Both the position numbers and the translations under genes were made by a program. A stretch of 64,000 nucleotides of DNA from Xenorhabdus szentirmaii DSM 16338. Lineage in GTDB: Bacteria; Pseudomonadota; Gammaproteobacteria; Enterobacterales; Enterobacteriaceae. This document shows, one piece after another, positions 59,888-64,000 of the stretch; the first letter of the stretch is position 1; each line of letters begins with the position of its first letter. Below the pieces are notes generated by a model that searched no databases, had not been told where the DNA came from, and was given only the letters and a program-made list of their open reading frames with translations. The DNA lies in assembly GCF_002632585.1 (NCBI RefSeq), contig NZ_NIBV01000002.1:1100613-1164612 (forward strand), given 5' to 3'.

Positions 59888-60702
59888 TGCACTCTCTCCG
59901 CGGCCTCACGGACTTGTTTCATTACAGCGGGAGTTTGAAGGCCAAATCCAAGCAGGCCCATTTCATCAACCACGACAACTTGCTTTTTCTGACCGGCAGG
60001 TGTGAATTTTAAACCAGGAAGTTGCCAGATTTTTTCCATGCCACCCAATGTTTTCACTCCTTCGGTGCTTATCAGCAGTAAATCGGGTTTACTGGCGATA
60101 ACCCCTTCCTGGGATAACGGTCGGTACCCCTGAAAACCTTGCATTGCATTCTTTGCCCCGATGGCGTGAATAATTTTATCTGCGGCTGTGTGCTGACCGG
60201 CTGCCATGGGCGTGATACCCCCGTGGCTCATGACATAAATGATGTTGATGGGAATATTCGATGTATTGATATCCGCCAGCTGTTGTTGATATTGTGCTGC
60301 CAACGCGTCACCGCGTTTTTCCTGGTTGACCGCCTTAGCGACGGTCATGATTTTTTCAGGAACGGCTTCTAACGAAATTTCGCTGGTCACTTTAATCACT
60401 TTTACACCGGAATCTTCGACTTGCTTGAGTGCCAGAGAAGGTTGAGCCAGTTCACTTGCGAGCACCAGAGATGGGTGCATGGATAAAATTCCCTCTGAAT
60501 TCAGCATCCTCATATACCCGACATCAGGCAGAGAACGTATTTCTTTGGGATTCAGGCTGGTACTGTCCCTTGCGACAACACGCTGTCCTTCGCCAAGTGC
60601 AAAAACAATTTCGGATACATCGCCACCAATGCTCACAATGCGTTCAGCAGAGAACCCATTACTGGAGATGGCAAGCATAAATGTTAGAAGCCACTTTTTC
60701 AT
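59884..60702 (-). CDS. hmuT: Periplasmic heme-binding protein HmuT
   Basis: HmuT carries heme from the outer membrane receptor to HmuUV. The 272-residue protein has a signal peptide (MKKWLLTFMLAISSNGFSA, cleavage near residue 19) and the type III periplasmic-binding fold with ERIVSIGGDVSEIVFALGE, DSTSLNPKE (Tyr-equivalent heme-ligand region) and VGYMRMLNSEGIL. ATG 60702 overlaps the hmuS stop (ATGA); the ATG three codons upstream is inside hmuS. Confidence 0.92.
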   Translation of the reverse strand: MKKWLLTFMLAISSNGFSAERIVSIGGDVSEIVFALGEGQRVVARDSTSLNPKEIRSLPDVGYMRMLNSEGILSMHPSLVLASELAQPSLALKQVEDSGVKVIKVTSEISLEAVPEKIMTVAKAVNQEKRGDALAAQYQQQLADINTSNIPINIIYVMSHGGITPMAAGQHTAADKIIHAIGAKNAMQGFQGYRPLSQEGVIASKPDLLLISTEGVKTLGGMEKIWQLPGLKFTPAGQKKQVVVVDEMGLLGFGLQTPAVMKQVREAAERVQ

Positions 60703-61772
60703 GCTATACAAGTTTCCTGTTCTGATTGCAGTTTAGGTAAAGCGGCAATTTGTTCACGCCACTGAGTCTGTTCAGGAGTTCCTTCAGTACGCTGACCGTA
60801 TAACTGGGCAATCTGATTGCCATTGGCATCAAATAACTCCAGGCTGGTGACAAAACCGTCACTTGTTGGCTTGCGGGTAACCCAACTTTCTGCGATGGCA
60901 CTTTCAATCAGGTGCAAGGTAAAGTGCTGGTTAAAAATATTGATCCATTTCTGCCCGCCATTTTCTTCCTGATAGGGCATCAAACGCTCAAGCTTGCCGG
61001 TAAAGATTTGGGTACAGCCACGGTTTCCGACAAAAATCATAATTTCGTTTTGATCTTTATGTGCGGTTCCAATGAGCTGGGATAACGCTGAGTTTTCTAC
61101 ACGATAGGCCAAGTCATCTTTAACGGCATTAAAAATCTGCTGGCGGTTCATGTTGTTACGTTTCATCATGATGAAAAATTGGTGAACGTCAGTCATTGCC
61201 CGCCACTCTTCATCTAATTGTGTTTTCAGTTGTTCGGTAACTTCAGCATGTTCAGGGAGTTCTTCCTGCTGAATGTCCAGCGCTGGGTTTTCATGGGTTT
61301 GATATTTTTCGATCAATGCATCCCACGCTGCCATATCTGTATCTTTGGTTGTATAAACCTTATGTAAGGCATCACCCTGACGATCAAAGAACTGAATGCT
61401 GTGGCGCATACCGTTCTTGGCCGGTTCTACCAAAGAGAAAATGCTGCTCCAGTGCATAAAGAACAGGCGCAGATCCAGCTCACGTGGATTGAGGATCAAA
61501 CCGACATTTTGGCTGAATTTCGTGTTTTCGTAACGACCAATATGTTCATGAACAGCGAAATCATTGCGGGTAATCGCTTTAGTTTCACCAACCACCGCCA
61601 ATTCCTGAAGCAGGGCAGGAGCGTCAATGTTCAAACGTTTTGCATCAATACCAACACGGCAATGCAATAATTCTCCTTCACTGACATTGAGGTAAGCGGC
61701 CAAATCACGCGCATATTTTGCTTTGTTATCTGCTTTGGCTTGTTGGTAACGTTCATAAAGTGATTGAGTCAC
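60699..61772 (-). CDS. hmuS: Hemin-degrading/transport factor HmuS
   Basis: A HemS/ChuS-family cytosolic protein that binds imported heme and may degrade or traffic it. The 357-residue chain has the two HemS repeats, with KAITRNDFAVHEHIGRYEN (first half; the conserved His) and WRAMTDVHQFFIMMKRNN, NEIMIFVGNRGCTQIFTG, FTLHLIESAIAESWVTRKPTSDGFVTSLELFD (second half). GTG 61772 has AAGGAG nine bases upstream and gives the Yersinia N-terminus; ATG 61805 would add 11 residues. It lies between hmuR and hmuT. Confidence 0.92.
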   Translation of the reverse strand: MTQSLYERYQQAKADNKAKYARDLAAYLNVSEGELLHCRVGIDAKRLNIDAPALLQELAVVGETKAITRNDFAVHEHIGRYENTKFSQNVGLILNPRELDLRLFFMHWSSIFSLVEPAKNGMRHSIQFFDRQGDALHKVYTTKDTDMAAWDALIEKYQTHENPALDIQQEELPEHAEVTEQLKTQLDEEWRAMTDVHQFFIMMKRNNMNRQQIFNAVKDDLAYRVENSALSQLIGTAHKDQNEIMIFVGNRGCTQIFTGKLERLMPYQEENGGQKWINIFNQHFTLHLIESAIAESWVTRKPTSDGFVTSLELFDANGNQIAQLYGQRTEGTPEQTQWREQIAALPKLQSEQETCIA

Positions 61773-61846
61773 AGTTGCTAGCTCCTTAAAAACGGTTTTT
61801 TTCAAATAAAGATCGATTTAAAGTGAATAAAGTGTTTTGTTGCGAT

Positions 61847-63880
61847 TTACCACTGATAGCTGACGAATAACTTAGCATTGCGCCCGCTTTGTGGTGTACC
61901 TTGCGGAGAGTAATATTCTTTGTCAAAGGCATTAGCCAGTACGGCTGAGGTAGTTAATCCTTTGAAGATGCCATTACCGTGATAGCTGATATAGAAATCA
62001 TTAGTACCGTAACCCGGATATTGGTGTACTTTCAGGCCGATACTGTCTATATCAGTGCCATTGACGCCTTTAGGTTGGGTGTGTCGGGCGAATTGGCCAA
62101 TCCAGCCAATGGAAAAGTTTGTATTGGGCAAGGGAATATCCAATGTGCTGGTGACTGTATCAGGACTCAGGGCCGCGATGGATTCCCCTGTTTTTTCATC
62201 TTTTCCTTTTGTGCGATTGTAGGCCAAGTCCCATGTAAACCAGTCAGAGCCATATGTCATTGTCACATCCCATCCCCAAATTTTAGATTTTGGAATGTTG
62301 ATGGATTGCATCAGCCCTTTCTTAAAATCAATGTGGCTTGTGATGTAATCTTTGGCATGAGTATCAAAATAACTGGCCTTGAATTTCAGTCCGTCATTGC
62401 TGGTAAACACATCATCAAAACGCAGTCCAAAGCCATATTCTTGAGTTGCATTACTTTCCGGGCGCAGATTTGGGTTGGGAGTCCAGTTCATGAAAGCATA
62501 GTGCATGGAATCGTTATATATTTCCCCCATGCTTGGAGCACGGAATGCTTGCGCATAGGAAGCGAACAACATTGACCAATCGGTTGGCGTAATGCTGATG
62601 GCACCTTTTGATGACCATTTATCGGTATTGATTTCGGGGTATTTGCTGTTTGACGCGGTGTAATTATCGTAACGTGTACCAGCAATCAATGAAACGGGGA
62701 GATCACGCAGAGTTATTTCATCTTGAAACCAGCCCGATGCAAAACGAATGCTTGCGTCAGGAAAGCCGATAACAATGTGGCTACTTGGCTTTTGTTTTTG
62801 TTTATAGATTTCGCCGCCATAGGTAAATTGATGCGCCGCAAAAGAAGTTGTCGCCAAATGGGAACGATTCTCAAGTTTTATACCATAAGTTTCTTGCTGG
62901 CGACCCTCAAAGCCCCTTTTCTTAGACTTAGTATTGATATTAATGTCGGAGTAATAGATATCTGCCTGAGCATTCAACCAATTATACGCAGAAGGATTTA
63001 ACTGATAAGTCAGTTGGGCATCCCGTTGAGAGGTTGTGCGTTTTACCCATGCGTCTGTATTTTTAGTGGCAAAAGGTTTTTGTGGGTTTTTGGGCTGATG
63101 TGTTTCATTGTGGTAATAACGCAGATTGCCGCTGATTTTTTGGCTATCATCTATTTTCCAGGTGCCTTTTGCCAGTAAATTGCCCATGGTTTCATCATTA
63201 GGGCCTTGTAAGCCGCTCCCATAGCGGATATTGCCCACGTCACGCGTACCAAATGCAAACAAGCCATCAAATTGTTCGGTTTTGCCAAATGCAGAGCCTC
63301 CAAACCCCAGACTGTGGTCACCGCTTGTTGCCCGGCTAAAGACACGAAAACCATGATTTCTGCCTGCTTCCAATAAATCAGCGGCATCGACCGTCTGAAA
63401 AGCGATAACACCTCCCAGAGCACCGCTGCCATGTAGCAATGCGGATGGGCCGCGAACGACTTCGACTTGTTTAATTAAAGCAGGATCGAGAAATACGCCT
63501 CCAATGTGCCCGGTATCTGTTCCTTGCCGGATGCCGTCTACGAGAGTTAAAACACCTTTCGGGCCGTAACCTCTCATATTGATATCTTGCCCATTGGCAC
63601 GACCTGCACCCGAAATCTCAATGCCCGGAATTTTGCTGAGTAATTCATTGGCATTACCTGCAACCCGGCTGGTGGCTGAATTATTTTCAATGACCGTAAC
63701 CATCATAGGAGCTTCAAAACTATCACGCTGATTACCCGTAGCATATACGGTTAAGATATCTGTAGATGGTGTGTGTTTTTCTTCAGAAGGCGGTGTTGCA
63801 GCATTGGCAGAAGATAAGCTTGCTAAAATAACGACACTTAATGTAGATAATTTCAGGTTTGATGGTTTTATTGAAGCCAT
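61847..63880 (-). CDS. hmuR: TonB-dependent outer membrane heme receptor HmuR
   Basis: HmuR takes heme and hemoproteins across the outer membrane with TonB energy. The 677-residue protein has a signal peptide ending near ANAAT (residue 28), a TonB box DILTVYAT, a plug domain (about 50-170, PGIEISGAGRANGQDINMRGYG), and a 22-strand barrel ending in the outer-membrane sorting signal FVSYQW. The heme-receptor FRAP...NPNL boxes are present (AFRAPSMGEIY and TPNPNLRPES). It is the first gene of hmuRSTUV, 74 bp ahead of hmuS. Confidence 0.95.
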   Translation of the reverse strand: MASIKPSNLKLSTLSVVILASLSSANAATPPSEEKHTPSTDILTVYATGNQRDSFEAPMMVTVIENNSATSRVAGNANELLSKIPGIEISGAGRANGQDINMRGYGPKGVLTLVDGIRQGTDTGHIGGVFLDPALIKQVEVVRGPSALLHGSGALGGVIAFQTVDAADLLEAGRNHGFRVFSRATSGDHSLGFGGSAFGKTEQFDGLFAFGTRDVGNIRYGSGLQGPNDETMGNLLAKGTWKIDDSQKISGNLRYYHNETHQPKNPQKPFATKNTDAWVKRTTSQRDAQLTYQLNPSAYNWLNAQADIYYSDININTKSKKRGFEGRQQETYGIKLENRSHLATTSFAAHQFTYGGEIYKQKQKPSSHIVIGFPDASIRFASGWFQDEITLRDLPVSLIAGTRYDNYTASNSKYPEINTDKWSSKGAISITPTDWSMLFASYAQAFRAPSMGEIYNDSMHYAFMNWTPNPNLRPESNATQEYGFGLRFDDVFTSNDGLKFKASYFDTHAKDYITSHIDFKKGLMQSINIPKSKIWGWDVTMTYGSDWFTWDLAYNRTKGKDEKTGESIAALSPDTVTSTLDIPLPNTNFSIGWIGQFARHTQPKGVNGTDIDSIGLKVHQYPGYGTNDFYISYHGNGIFKGLTTSAVLANAFDKEYYSPQGTPQSGRNAKLFVSYQW

Positions 63881-64000
63881 TCAGGTTAATCTCCACGTTT
63901 TAATTGTTTTTTTATAAACAAAACTAACTGGGCACCATATTGATATTGAGTAGGTGAAATATCCGGAATTTCTATCGCGTTAGAATAAATGTGCTGAATT
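63881..64000 (-). promoter_or_regulatory. Start of the hmuR upstream region
   Basis: Only 120 bp of the control region are in the window. GGAGATTAACCTG just before the ATG supplies the ribosome site (GGAG). No Fur box is visible in this part; if present, it lies beyond the window edge. Confidence 0.3.

Noticed and set aside
59466-60005. 179-codon open frame antisense to hmuU/hmuT
   Set aside because: It spans the junction of two conserved genes and has a low-complexity Pro/Lys/Thr content typical of a shadow frame.
61979-62575. 198-codon open frame antisense to hmuR
   Set aside because: It is wholly inside hmuR, has no ribosome site or domain, and reads as a shadow of the receptor barrel.

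Overview
The window is AT-rich chromosomal DNA from a member of the Enterobacterales. Almost every protein is a close match in sequence and length to an Escherichia/Yersinia orthologue. Several blocks keep E. coli order (manXYZ-yobD-mntP, sdaA-nudL-pabB-yoaH, holE/yobA-yebZ-yebY, tcyP-ydjM-hxpB-yniBA, thrS-infC-rpmI-rplT-pheMST-ihfA-btuCD). The arn operon lying between btuD and nlpC, together with yfeABCD and hmuRSTUV, points to Morganellaceae, most likely Xenorhabdus or Photorhabdus. This placement is inference from gene content and composition; no database search was possible.

Layout. 1-5.8 kb: sugar-phosphate uptake locus with uhpT (cut by the window edge), uhpA, then uhpB-uhpC. A 1.7 kb patch of mobile-DNA debris separates uhpA from uhpB: a zinc-ribbon fragment, a small lipoprotein, an XRE/HigA-type antitoxin broken by TAA, and an integrase reduced to two short pieces. 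5.9-16.2 kb: GNAT acetyltransferase, rlmA, mntP with a manganese riboswitch and metal-regulator sites, yobD, the mannose PTS, sdaA, nudL, pabB, yoaH. 16.3-26.1 kb: yebF, pip, holE, ftnA, copper-related yobA-yebZ-yebY, the small RNA sdsR, msrC, proQ-prc, htpX. 26.3-36.3 kb: tcyP, LexA-controlled ydjM, hxpB, yniB, yniA, the Fur-controlled yfeABCD iron/manganese transporter, mltE. 36.6-45.9 kb: the translation operon thrS-infC-rpmI-rplT, the pheM-attenuated pheST-ihfA operon, btuC and btuD. 46.1-55.6 kb: arnBCADTEF (lipid A aminoarabinose), nlpC, lplA, a MarA-like regulator. 55.6-58.0 kb: a gene-poor stretch with a decayed gene of unknown function and an orphan membrane protein. 58.1-63.9 kb: hmuRSTUV heme uptake.

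The recurring theme is metal handling: mntP and yfe (Mn/Fe), ftnA (iron storage), yob/yeb (copper), hmu (heme) and btu (B12), with strong Fur boxes seen before mntP and yfeA. No tRNA, rRNA, CRISPR array or intact insertion sequence was found. I did not find a convincing new multi-gene system. The least explained parts are the debris between uhpA and uhpB and the broken gene with an internal 111-bp tandem duplication at 56.2-57.0 kb.
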